Of a stretch of 64,000 nt of DNA, positions 26,510 to 34,442 are shown one piece after another. The first letter of the stretch is position 1; every line of letters begins with the position of its first letter. Made by a program: the position numbers and the translations under genes. The notes below the pieces were generated by a model. It worked only from the letters and a program-made list of their open reading frames with translations, had not been told where the DNA came from and ran no database searches. Source of the stretch: Streptomyces flavofungini (GTDB lineage Bacteria; Actinomycetota; Actinomycetes; Streptomycetales; Streptomycetaceae); assembly GCF_030388665.1 (NCBI RefSeq), contig NZ_CP128846.1, positions 310,001 through 374,000 on the forward strand, in the 5' to 3' direction.

Positions 26510-27739
26510 ATGACCACCACGACCACCCCGCCCCAGGACTCCGCCGCGGCCCCGCCCCCGGCGCGCTCGGCGCGCGAGCTGCTCCTGGAGAGCGCCCGCG
26601 CCAACATGCGCCAGTACGGCATGCTCATCGCCCTGGCCTTCATCGTCGTCCTGTTCCAGATCTGGACCGACGGCACGCTGCTGCTTCCGAACAACGTCTC
26701 CAACCTGATCCAGCAGAACGGCTACATCCTCATCCTGGCCATCGGCATGATGATCGTCATCATCGCGGGCCACATCGACCTGTCCGTCGGCTCGTTGGTC
26801 GCCTTCGTCGGCGCGATGGCGGCGGTGATGATGGTCAAGCACGACCTGCCGTGGGTCCTGGCGCTGGTCCTGTGTCTGCTGATCGGCGCGGTCGCCGGTG
26901 CCTGGCAGGGCTTCTTCATCGCCTATCTCGGCATCCCGTCGTTCATCGTCACCCTCGCCGGGATGCTGGCGTTCCGCGGGCTCACCCAGATCGTCCTGGA
27001 GGGGCAGTCGCTCGCGCCGTTCCCCGACGGCTTCCAGAACATCGCCAAGGGCTTCATCCCGGAAATGGGCCCCTACACCCAGTACCACAACCCCACGCTC
27101 GTGCTCGGTCTCGCCGCGGTCGTCCTGCTGCTGTGGCGCGAGTGGCGCGACCGCAAGCGGCAGTCGGCGTACGACCTCGATCCGCTGCCGAGGGGCCTGT
27201 GGGCGGCCAAGTGCGTGGCGATCACGGCCGCCGTCACCGCCTTCACCCTCACGCTCGCCAGCTTCCACGGCGTGCCGGTCGTGATGCTCATCATGTGCGG
27301 TCTGCTGATCCTGCTCGGCTACGTGATGCGCAACGCGGTCGTCGGCCGCCATGTGTACGCGCTCGGCGGCAACAAGGCCGCGGCCAAGCTGTCCGGCGTC
27401 AAGGACCGGCGCGTCACCTTCCTGGTGTTCGTGAACATGGGCGTCCTCGCGGCGCTCGCGGGCTGTGTGTACGCGGCCCGGCTGAACGCGGGCACCCCGC
27501 AGGCGGGCCTGAACTTCGAGCTGGAGGCGATCGCCGCGGCGTTCATCGGCGGTGCCTCGATGAGCGGCGGTGTCGGCACCGTGATGGGCGCCGTCATCGG
27601 GGGCCTGGTCCTCGGCGTCCTCAACAACGGCATGTCGCTGGTCGGCATCGGCACGGACTACCAGCAGGTGATCAAGGGGCTCGTGCTGCTCGCCGCGGTC
27701 GGCTTCGACGTCTGGAACAAGCGGAAGATCGGCCGCTAG
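26510..27739 (+). CDS. mmsB: multiple monosaccharide ABC transporter permease
   Basis: A 409-residue membrane permease of the GguB/MmsB type with about ten helices. After a hydrophilic 35-residue start, conserved segments are LILAIGMMIVIIAGHIDLSVGS, GIPSFIVTLAGMLAFRG, and near the end FIGGASMSGGVGTVMGAVIGGLVLGVLNNGMSL, the coupling-loop region of sugar importers. It begins eight bases after the ATPase stop and closes the operon. No regulator follows. Confidence 0.95.
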   Translation: MTTTTTPPQDSAAAPPPARSARELLLESARANMRQYGMLIALAFIVVLFQIWTDGTLLLPNNVSNLIQQNGYILILAIGMMIVIIAGHIDLSVGSLVAFVGAMAAVMMVKHDLPWVLALVLCLLIGAVAGAWQGFFIAYLGIPSFIVTLAGMLAFRGLTQIVLEGQSLAPFPDGFQNIAKGFIPEMGPYTQYHNPTLVLGLAAVVLLLWREWRDRKRQSAYDLDPLPRGLWAAKCVAITAAVTAFTLTLASFHGVPVVMLIMCGLLILLGYVMRNAVVGRHVYALGGNKAAAKLSGVKDRRVTFLVFVNMGVLAALAGCVYAARLNAGTPQAGLNFELEAIAAAFIGGASMSGGVGTVMGAVIGGLVLGVLNNGMSLVGIGTDYQQVIKGLVLLAAVGFDVWNKRKIGR

Positions 27740-27988
27740 GCGCAGGGGCGCCGGAGGCTTGGTGACACGGCTGAGGGGCGCTCTCGGCGCGCGCACCGCG
27801 TCGCCCTCGCCCGCCGGCCCTGTTCCGCACGCGGTCCGACTCACAGGATCGGTCTACCATCGCGTCCTGGTGACGGCACAACCCGTCGACCGGGCTTTCA
27901 CCGGCCGCCGTCTCGTCGAGGTGTACCTGCACCGCGCGGACGCGGCAGGCATGGTGGGCGTGGCCGACACAGGAGAGACAGGGAGCAG

Positions 27989-28360
27989 ATGACGCTGAAG
28001 GCAGGCCAGCGGGTGGTGCTGGCAGCGGACACCCGGCTGACCGAATCGGCCGAGGTGTCGGGGGTAGTCGTCGGGTTCCTGTCCCTCGCGGCGGGCACCG
28101 GCGGGACCGTCGAGCAGGTGGTCGGCCACCAGGATGTGGGCCACGACGTGCGCGAGTACGAGCGGCTCAAGTCGCTGCTCGACGCGTTCGGGTCCGCGAT
28201 GCCCACGGAGAGCAGGAGGCAGCTCGAAGAGAAGGTCGGCTCCCTGGAACCCGCGTGGACCGCCTTCCAGGAGCAGGGGCCCCGCGTGCGCGTGCGGGTC
28301 CGCTTCGACAACGGATTCATCCTCGACGGGGCCCACGAGGACATCTTCGTCCCTGTCTGA
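27989..28360 (+). CDS. conserved hypothetical protein
   Basis: A 123-residue soluble protein with GGAG a few bases before the ATG. The first part is beta-rich (KAGQRVVLAADTRL, VSGVVVGFLSL), a charged helical middle follows (REYERLKSLLDAFGSAM, SRRQLEEKVGSLEPAWTAFQEQG), and it ends in beta strands (RVRVRVRFDNGFILDG). The layout suggests a small beta-barrel with a helical hairpin. No catalytic motif is seen and I do not recognise the family. It lies 250 bp beyond the importer operon and 22 bp before a MarR fragment. Confidence 0.65.
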   Translation: MTLKAGQRVVLAADTRLTESAEVSGVVVGFLSLAAGTGGTVEQVVGHQDVGHDVREYERLKSLLDAFGSAMPTESRRQLEEKVGSLEPAWTAFQEQGPRVRVRVRFDNGFILDGAHEDIFVPV

Positions 28361-28382
28361 GGGCGCGCCCCGGGTCAGACCG

Positions 28383-28598
28383 GTGGCCGGCCTCGCTGCC
28401 CGGGCCGACGCCCGCAAGTGGCACTACGCCGTGCTCGCCTGGCTGCCGGACCTCGGCCCCGGCAGCCAGGCGAGCCTGAGCGGGCGCACCGGCGTCTACC
28501 GCAGCGACATGGTCGGCGTCCTCAACGAACTGGCCGAACGCGACCAGTTCACGCGGTTGCTCACCCGCCTCCTCGACCACCACACCCAGGCGTCCTGA
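28383..28598 (+). pseudogene. MarR-family regulator with large internal deletion
   Basis: A 71-codon frame starts VAGLAARADARKWHYAVLAW, the N-terminal helices of MarR proteins, and continues SQASLSGRTGVYRSDMVGVLNELAE, the recognition helix. It then jumps directly to RDQFTRLLTRLLDHH, the last dimerisation helix. The wing and the helix before it, about 60 residues, are missing. The product could not fold as a normal dimeric repressor, so this is most likely a relic. It ends two bases from the convergent GntR gene. Confidence 0.7.
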
Positions 28599-28600
28599 CA

Positions 28601-29266
28601 TCACAGCCGCCCGCCTTCCTCCCCGCCCGCCCTGTCCTGGGGAAACGCGCGCTCCACGAACGACGCGATGTGCGCGTGCAGGGCGCTCGCCGCGCCGTCG
28701 GCGTCACCCGCCAGGGCGAGCCGCAGGATCTCGCGGTGCTCGGCGGCCTCGCGGTGCCAGGACGGCTCGGCGGCCCAGGCGACCGCCGACACCAGCGCGG
28801 CCTGGTCGCGGACCTCGTCGAGCAACCGCCCGAGCAGCGGGTTGCCGCACGGCAGGTACAGGGCACGGTGGAAGTCCCTGTTGGCGAGGGAGCGTTCGGC
28901 GGTGTCCGCGGCCCCGTCGGCACGGGCGAGCGCCTCGCCCGCCGCGTCCAGGGCCGCCCCGCCGCGCACCGTGCGCCGCAGCGCCTGCGGTTCGAGGAGC
29001 AGCCGCACGTCGTAGACCTCGCGGGCCATGTCCGCGTCCACCGTGCGCACCGTGGCGCCCTTGAACTGGCTCATCACGACGAGCCCGGTCCCGGCCAGTG
29101 TCTTCAGCGCCTCGCGCACCGGCGTCTTGGACACCCCGAACGACTCGGCGAGTTCCGTCTCGACCAGGGGCTGCCCAGGCGTCAACTGCCCGGTGAGGAT
29201 GCGGTGCTTGATCGCCTCCTGCACGAACTGGGTGCGGGAGGGGATCGGTACGGGCACGGAGGTCAT
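28601..29266 (-). CDS. GntR-family regulator, FadR/FCD subfamily
   Basis: A 221-residue regulator. The winged helix, about 8-75, has IKHRILTGQLTPGQPLVETELAESFGVSKTPVREALKTL. The all-helical FCD domain, about 85-210, includes YDVRLLLEPQALR, NRDFHRALYLPCGNPLLGRLLDEV and EHREILRLALAGDADGAASALHAHI, with the histidines and Asp/Asn that usually bind a metal and an organic acid. It has no adjacent catabolic gene, so its target is unclear. A palindromic motif upstream may be its operator. Confidence 0.92.
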   Translation of the reverse strand: MTSVPVPIPSRTQFVQEAIKHRILTGQLTPGQPLVETELAESFGVSKTPVREALKTLAGTGLVVMSQFKGATVRTVDADMAREVYDVRLLLEPQALRRTVRGGAALDAAGEALARADGAADTAERSLANRDFHRALYLPCGNPLLGRLLDEVRDQAALVSAVAWAAEPSWHREAAEHREILRLALAGDADGAASALHAHIASFVERAFPQDRAGGEEGGRL

Positions 29267-29285
29267 GCCTGCCTCTCGGCTCTCA

Positions 29286-29305
29286 CGTATGACGTCTCAT
29301 ATACG
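29286..29305. promoter_or_regulatory. possible GntR autoregulatory operator
   Basis: CGTAT-N10-ATACG, an inverted repeat starting 20 bp upstream of the GntR start codon, embedded in the only AT-rich patch nearby (CATATACG). It is likely to overlap the promoter. The assignment is by position only. Confidence 0.45.
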
Positions 29306-29413
29306 ACGTACGAAGGGACGCGTCGAAGGTAGGAGCGGGGTGACGGTTCGTCAATGGGCCCCACGCAAGACGGCCCTCGGTGACCTGCTCCCTGCGCCGC
29401 CGCCGAGGCCCGC

Positions 29414-31030
29414 TCAGCGGAGCAGGTCGCCGAGGACGGTCACGCCCTCCCGGATGTCCGAGGGCGTGCTCGCCGCGTAGCCGAGCACGAGGCCGGGCCG
29501 CCCCGGGCGCTGGGCGTGCCAGGACAGCGGCTGCGCCTTGACGCCGCGCTCCAGGGCGGCCGCGGCGAGGGCGACGTCGTCGCAGCCGGGGTGGAGAGTG
29601 ACCGTCAGGTGCAGGCCCGCCGCGGCGCCGTGGACGACGGCTCCCGGCAGCCGGTCGGCGAGCGCCGCGATCATGGCGTCCCTGCGGCCGCGGTGACGTC
29701 GGCGCAGGAACCGCAGGTGGCGCTCCAGCTCGCCGGACTCCATGAGGTGGGCGAGAACCAGCTGGGGCAGGGCCGCGTTGCCGAGGTCGGCGAAGCGCTT
29801 GGCGTCGACGAGGGCGTCGCGGTAGCGGCGCGGGGCGAGCAGCCAGCCCACGCGCAGGGCGGGCGCGAGGAGCTTGGAGACGCTGCCCGCGTACGCGACG
29901 TGGTCGGCGAGGGTGGAGCGCAGCGCGGGCACGGGCGGGCGGTCGTAGCGGTGCTCGGCGTCGTAGTCGTCCTCGATGATCAGGCCGCCGTCCCGGGCCC
30001 AGTCGGCGAGTTCGCGGCGCCGCTCGCCGTCGAGGACGACGCCGGTCGGGAACTGGTGGGCGGGGGTGAGCAGGGCGACGCGGGCTCCGGTGGCGCGCAG
30101 CGCGTCGACGCGGACGCCCCGCTCGTCGACGGGCACCGGCGGTGACTGGAGGCCGGAGTTGCGCAGGTGCTGCCGGATGCCGAGGGAGCTGGGGTCCTCC
30201 AGGGCGACCCGCGTGACGCCCTCGTCCTTGAGGACCAGGGCGAGCAGGCCGAGCGCCTGCGCGGTGCCCGCGACGATCAGCACCTCGTCCGGGTCGGCGG
30301 CGATCCCGCGGTTCTGGGCGAGCCAGCGGGCGACGGCGCGGCGCAGCGCCGGGGTGCCGCGCGGGTCGCCGTAGCCGAAGTCCGCCGGAACGAGTCCGGC
30401 GAGCACGGCGCGCTCGGCACGCAGCCACGCCGCCCGGGGGAAGGCGGCGAGGTCCGGCAGGCCCGGTGACAGATCGACGCGGGCGGGCGTGGCGCGCAGC
30501 GCGTCGAAGACGCCGGTGTCGAGGGGGTCCGCGAACAGCGCCCGCTCCCGCGACGCGACCTCGGGCGCCCCCGTCCGGCGCGCCGCAGGCCGCCGCCCGC
30601 CCGCGCGCCGCTCCCCCGTCCGATGCCCCGCCGCCCGGTCCTCCACCCGGAGCTCCGCCCGGCCGCGCCCTGCCCGGCTGTCCTCCGCGAGGCCGCCCTC
30701 CCTGGGTCGGGCCAGCGGCGCCGCCAGGACCACGGTCCCGCCCCGCCCCCGCCCCTCGACGTGCCCGTCCTCCGTCAGCCGCCGGTACGCCTCGGTCACC
30801 ACACCTCGCGAGACGCCCAGCTCCTCGGCGAGCACCCGGGTGGCGGGCAGCCTGCTCCCGGGCGGCAGCAGCCCCTCGGCCACGGCTCGCCGGACCTGCC
30901 GGGCGAGCCAGTCCGACATCCCGCCCCTGGGAGCGTCAGCCGGATTCAACTGCAGGAAGTCGGAGGCGGCTCCGGTCGTGCCGACCACCGTTATGGACCT
31001 GTCGGAGGGAGATCCATTGGACCTGTTCAT
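29414..31030 (-). CDS. MocR/PdxR-family regulator (GntR winged helix fused to aminotransferase domain)
   Basis: A protein of up to 538 residues. An SDFLQLNPADAP segment typical of the family comes first, then a winged helix at about 40-105 (AVAEGLLPPGSRLPATRVLAEELGVSRGVVTEAYRRL). An Arg/Pro-rich linker of about 70 residues leads to the PLP-binding aminotransferase-like domain (about 175-535), with DFGYGDPRGTPALRRAVA, VLIVAGTAQALGLLALVL, IIEDDYDAEHRYDRPP and AGSVSKLLAPALRVGWLL, whose lysine should bind PLP. It is divergent from a LysE exporter. The frame opens at 31030 without a ribosome site; a GTG at 30988 would leave the control repeats outside the gene. Confidence 0.9.
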   Translation of the reverse strand: MNRSNGSPSDRSITVVGTTGAASDFLQLNPADAPRGGMSDWLARQVRRAVAEGLLPPGSRLPATRVLAEELGVSRGVVTEAYRRLTEDGHVEGRGRGGTVVLAAPLARPREGGLAEDSRAGRGRAELRVEDRAAGHRTGERRAGGRRPAARRTGAPEVASRERALFADPLDTGVFDALRATPARVDLSPGLPDLAAFPRAAWLRAERAVLAGLVPADFGYGDPRGTPALRRAVARWLAQNRGIAADPDEVLIVAGTAQALGLLALVLKDEGVTRVALEDPSSLGIRQHLRNSGLQSPPVPVDERGVRVDALRATGARVALLTPAHQFPTGVVLDGERRRELADWARDGGLIIEDDYDAEHRYDRPPVPALRSTLADHVAYAGSVSKLLAPALRVGWLLAPRRYRDALVDAKRFADLGNAALPQLVLAHLMESGELERHLRFLRRRHRGRRDAMIAALADRLPGAVVHGAAAGLHLTVTLHPGCDDVALAAAALERGVKAQPLSWHAQRPGRPGLVLGYAASTPSDIREGVTVLGDLLR

Positions 31031-31040
31031 GGATCCATTG
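30994..31040. promoter_or_regulatory. interleaved direct repeats between MocR and LysE genes
   Basis: TGGACCTGT occurs at 30994-31002 and 31018-31026; GATCCATTG occurs at 31011-31019 and 31032-31040. MocR-type regulators commonly bind direct repeats in such divergent gaps. The repeats lie within or next to the 5' end of the MocR frame. Confidence 0.55.
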
Positions 31041-31058
31041 TGGCGGGAGAGTCAAGCC

Positions 31059-31658
31059 ATGGAGTTCCTGCTGACCACGCTCGTCCTGACCGTGACCCCT
31101 GGCACCGGCGTGCTGTTCACCGTCGCGGCCGGTCTCTCCCGGGGCACCCGGGCCGGTCTCGTCGCGGCCGTGGCGTGCACCGTGGGCATCGTGCCGCACA
31201 TGCTGGCCGCCCTCACGGGTGTCGCCGCGCTGCTCCACACCAGCGCCCTGGCGTTCCAGACGCTCAAGTACCTGGGGGTGGCCTACCTGCTCTTCATGGC
31301 GTGGAAGACGCTCCGCGACAACAGCGACCTCGCGGCCGAGCGGGACGGCGCGCCGCACTCCGTCTCCGACGTCATCACATCGGCCGTGCTGCTCAACCTG
31401 CTCAACCCGAAGCTCACCGTGTTCTTCTTCGCCTTCCTGCCGCAGTTCGTCGACAAGGACGAGCCCCACACCTTCCTGCGCATGGCCGAACTCAGCGCCG
31501 TCTTCATGCTGGTGACGCTCGTGGTGTTCGCCCTGTACGGGGTGTTCGCCGCGGCGGTGCGCGACCACGTGATCGGGCGGCCCCGGGTCATGGCCTGGGT
31601 ACGGCGCGTCTTCGCGACCGCGTTCGCGGCGCTCGGCCTCAAACTCGCCCTCCTCTGA
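31059..31658 (+). CDS. LysE/RhtB-family amino acid exporter
   Basis: A 199-residue membrane protein with six hydrophobic segments, starting directly with MEFLLTTLVLTVTPGTGVLF. The TPG motif in helix 1, the GIVPHMLAALTGVAALLH segment, FQTLKYLGVAYLLFMAWKTL and LNLLNPKLTVFFFAFLPQFV are the RhtB/LysE hallmarks. It should export an amino acid or related compound. The divergent MocR regulator, which binds PLP and usually an amino acid, probably switches it on. Confidence 0.93.
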   Translation: MEFLLTTLVLTVTPGTGVLFTVAAGLSRGTRAGLVAAVACTVGIVPHMLAALTGVAALLHTSALAFQTLKYLGVAYLLFMAWKTLRDNSDLAAERDGAPHSVSDVITSAVLLNLLNPKLTVFFFAFLPQFVDKDEPHTFLRMAELSAVFMLVTLVVFALYGVFAAAVRDHVIGRPRVMAWVRRVFATAFAALGLKLALL

Positions 31659-31764
31659 ACCCCTTCACCCCACCGCCATCCACCGCCACTCCCCCAATCG
31701 CCCCCAACCGCCCCGTCCTGACCTCTCCCACCCCCCCTCCCGCCCCCTCCCGAACGGAACCACC

Positions 31765-32457
31765 GTGCACTTCCAGCATGCGAGCGACCTCTGGCAGGAC
31801 TTCCCCCAGCTGGTCCCCGGGGTGATCTTCGCCCGGGGCATCACCGCCGACGTGTCGGTCGACCGGCCCGTCGCCGCGTTCGGCGCGGCCGCGGCCGAAC
31901 GGCTCGCCGGCACGCAGGAGAGCGCCCTGCCCGAAATCCAGGCCTGGCGGCGCGCGTTCACCGCGATGGGCCTCAAGCCGACGCAGTACCGCTGTGCCTC
32001 CGAATCCCTCCTGCGCCGCTTCCGCAAGGAGGGCTCCCTGCCCCGCATCCACCCCCTGATCGACCTCTGCAACGCCGCGTCCCTCGCGTACGGCATCCCG
32101 GTCGGCGTCTTCGACGTCCCCCTCATCTCCGGTGACCTCGAAGTCCGGTACGCCGACGGGGACGAGGTCTACGAGACGTTCGCCGGTACGGAGGAGCACC
32201 CCGACCCCCGCGAGGTGATCTTCGCCGACGACGCCCGGCGGGCCCACGCCAGACGCTGGACCAACCGGCAGAGCGGCTACTCGGCGGTCCGAGACACCAC
32301 GTCGGACGTCCTGATCATCGTGGAGGCGCTGCACGAGACCGCTCCGGCGGACGTGGCGAAGCTGATGGACGCGCTGACGGCGGAACTGCGCGCGGCCTGG
32401 GGCGTGGAGACCGCCTCGACGGTGCTGACCCGCTCGGCGCGGCGCTTCACGTTCTGA
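31765..32457 (+). CDS. B3/B4 tRNA-binding-domain protein
   Basis: A 230-residue stand-alone B3/B4 domain, the fold found in the beta subunit of phenylalanyl-tRNA synthetase, where it edits mis-charged tRNA. Family segments are EIQAWRRAFTAMGLKPTQYRCASESLLRRF, PLIDLCNAASLAYGIPVGVFD, EVIFADDARRAHARRWTNRQSGYSA and DVLIIVEALHE. Free-standing members may hydrolyse mis-acylated tRNA or amino-acid esters; the substrate is unknown. The GTG start has only a weak ribosome site. It is about 100 bp from the LysE gene and could be co-transcribed with it. Confidence 0.85.
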   Translation: MHFQHASDLWQDFPQLVPGVIFARGITADVSVDRPVAAFGAAAAERLAGTQESALPEIQAWRRAFTAMGLKPTQYRCASESLLRRFRKEGSLPRIHPLIDLCNAASLAYGIPVGVFDVPLISGDLEVRYADGDEVYETFAGTEEHPDPREVIFADDARRAHARRWTNRQSGYSAVRDTTSDVLIIVEALHETAPADVAKLMDALTAELRAAWGVETASTVLTRSARRFTF

Positions 32458-32472
32458 GGCCTCGCCGGTCGC

Positions 32473-33495
32473 TCACCTCCCGTACTCCACGAGCCCGGTG
32501 GGCAGCACCACACGCCGGTACGTGCCCGCTCCCCCGCCCCTGTGCTCCCGCACCCGCTCCATGAGCAGGCGCCCCGCGGTGCGCCCCAGCTCGTCGCTGT
32601 CGTACGTGACGAGGGTGAGCGGCACCCCCAGCGCGTCGGCGAGTTCGAAGTCGTCGAAGCCCGCGAGGGCGGTGTCCGTGCCGGTGGTCCGCAACGCCCG
32701 GAAGGCTCCTATGGTGTTGCGGTTGTTGGAGCAGAAGAGCGCGGTCGGCGGCTCGGGCAGGGCGAGGAGTTCGGTGGCGGCGCGCTCCGCCTCGGCCGGT
32801 TCGGTCTGGCCCTGGCGGACCAGGCGGGGGTCGGCGGGCAGGCCCGCGGCGGCGTGGGCGGCGTGGTAGCCGCGCAGCCGCTCGGTGCCCGTGTACACGG
32901 CGGGCGGTGAGCCGAGGAAGCCGACGCGGCGGTGGCCGTGCGCCAGCAGGCGGGCCGTGGCCGCGCGGGCGCCGCCGACGTCGTCGACCAGGACGCAGTC
33001 GGCGTCGAAGCCCTCGGGCGGGCGGCTGGCGAGGACCACCGGGACGCCCTCGGCCGCCGCGGCGGCGAGGTGGCGCTGGTCGGAGCCCGCGGGCACGGCG
33101 ATGATGCCGTCGACACGCCGGGCCACCAGGTCGGCCACCAGGTCCCGTTCGCCCTCCAGGTCCTGGCCGGTGTTGCCGATGACCGTCTTCAGGCCGTCGG
33201 CCGCGGCGACGGAGTCGACGCCGAGGGCGAGCCGTGAGTAGAAGGGGTTGGCGAGGTTGGTGACGACCAGGCCGACCAGGCCCGTGCCGCGGCCGAGGCG
33301 GAGGCTGCGGGCCACCTCGTTGGGGCGGTAGCCGAGGGCGGCGGCGGCCGCGCGGACACGGTCGCGGGTGGCGGGCAGCACGCGCGGGTCGTCGCGCAGG
33401 ACCCGGGACGCCGTCATCGCGCTGACCCCGGCCCGCTCGGCGACGTCGCGGAGGGTGGGGGGCTGCCCGGCCCTGGGGTCTCGTGGTGCGGGCAT
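32473..33495 (-). CDS. LacI-family repressor of the mannoside operon
   Basis: A 340-residue repressor. The helix-turn-helix and hinge, about 15-70, read TLRDVAERAGVSAMTASRVL and RPNEVARSLRLGRG. The sugar-binding core follows, with GLVVTNLANPFYSRLALGV, RRVDGIIAVPAG, VLVDDVGGARAATARLLAHGHRRVGFLG and TALAGFDDFELADALGVPLT. The ATG at 33495 has GAGAGGAA upstream. It is the last gene of the minus-strand alpha-mannoside cluster. A perfect LacI-type operator lies before the first gene of that cluster (42778-42793), which suggests autoregulated repression relieved by mannose or a mannoside. Confidence 0.93.
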   Translation of the reverse strand: MPAPRDPRAGQPPTLRDVAERAGVSAMTASRVLRDDPRVLPATRDRVRAAAAALGYRPNEVARSLRLGRGTGLVGLVVTNLANPFYSRLALGVDSVAAADGLKTVIGNTGQDLEGERDLVADLVARRVDGIIAVPAGSDQRHLAAAAAEGVPVVLASRPPEGFDADCVLVDDVGGARAATARLLAHGHRRVGFLGSPPAVYTGTERLRGYHAAHAAAGLPADPRLVRQGQTEPAEAERAATELLALPEPPTALFCSNNRNTIGAFRALRTTGTDTALAGFDDFELADALGVPLTLVTYDSDELGRTAGRLLMERVREHRGGGAGTYRRVVLPTGLVEYGR

Positions 33496-33590
33496 GGGGC
33501 TCGCGTTCCTCTCGTTCCTGCCGGCCCCGGGGGCGCGCTCCTCGCGTGCTCCGGCGGCTCGGTCCTTTGCGTACCCCCGTGGCCGGCCCC

Positions 33591-34442
33591 TCACCCCGTC
33601 CGCGCGTACACCCCGGCCCCCACCAGCGCCGCTTCCGTGCCCAGCGCGCCCGTCCGGACGGCGACCCGCGGGTTGGCCAACGCGCAGCGCAGCGGCGGCC
33701 CGACGAGGTCCCAGGACCGGGCGAGGCCCCCGCCCACCACGAGAGCCGTGGCTCCGAAGTCCCGCACGTACGGGGCGAGAACGCTGCCGAGCGTGGTGAG
33801 GGCCTCGTGCAGGACGCGGCCCGCGCGCGCCTCGCCCCCGCGCGCCCGCGCGGCGATGTCGTGGAGCTCCGCGCGGCGGTCACCGTAGCGGGCGAGAAGG
33901 GCCCGGCGCGACATCGAGTCCTCCAGCGGCCGCCCGCGCGCGGTCACCAGGTCGATGCGGCCGCACGGCGGCACCCCCGGTCCGTCGTGGCGCACCTCCC
34001 CGTCCACGAGGAACGCCGAGCCCACGCCCGTGCCCAGGGTGACGCCCACGCAACGCCGGTGCCCGCGCGCCGCCCCGGCCGACCACTCGCCGAGGGCGAA
34101 GGCATGGGCGTCGTTGAGGAACACGACGCCGCGGGGGCGCGGCCACACGCCGTCGAGCAGGACCGACCCCACGTCGATGCCGTACAGGTCCTCGAACTTG
34201 CCGACGCCTTCGAAGCGCGCGATGCCCCTGTCGTAGTCGAAGGGGCCCGGCACGGCGACACCCCACAGTTCGGCGGCGGGCGCGTCGATGCCGGTGGCGC
34301 AGCGCACCACCGTGCCGAGGACGTGCTCGGCGGTGCCGCGCGGATCGAGGTCCCGGCTCGCCCGGCGCAGCACGCGGGCCCGCCCGGGGTCGACGAGCGC
34401 GGCGGTCACGTGGCTGCCGCCGATCTCCAGGACGGCCCGCAT
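33591..34442 (-). CDS. ROK-family sugar kinase-like protein
   Basis: A 283-residue ROK protein of the ASKHA fold. It has the phosphate-1 motif AVLEIGGSHVTAALVD, AVPGPFDYDRGI, LNDAHAFALGEW, GVTLGTGVGSAFLVDGEV and ALVVGGGLA. Asn-Asp of LNDAHAF supplies the likely catalytic Asp. The usual zinc-binding CxCGxxGCxE motif is not present; the matching place reads PPCGRIDLVTA. Its ATG overlaps the upstream stop by one base. Within the cluster it would phosphorylate mannose or a related sugar released by the mannosidase. Confidence 0.88.
   Translation of the reverse strand: MRAVLEIGGSHVTAALVDPGRARVLRRASRDLDPRGTAEHVLGTVVRCATGIDAPAAELWGVAVPGPFDYDRGIARFEGVGKFEDLYGIDVGSVLLDGVWPRPRGVVFLNDAHAFALGEWSAGAARGHRRCVGVTLGTGVGSAFLVDGEVRHDGPGVPPCGRIDLVTARGRPLEDSMSRRALLARYGDRRAELHDIAARARGGEARAGRVLHEALTTLGSVLAPYVRDFGATALVVGGGLARSWDLVGPPLRCALANPRVAVRTGALGTEAALVGAGVYARTG

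Noticed and set aside
27759..27992. A possible 77-codon gene overlapping the start of the hypothetical protein at 27989 by four bases
   Set aside because: It has high GC at third positions, but no ribosome site, domain or known relative. The sequence more likely holds the promoter of the next gene.
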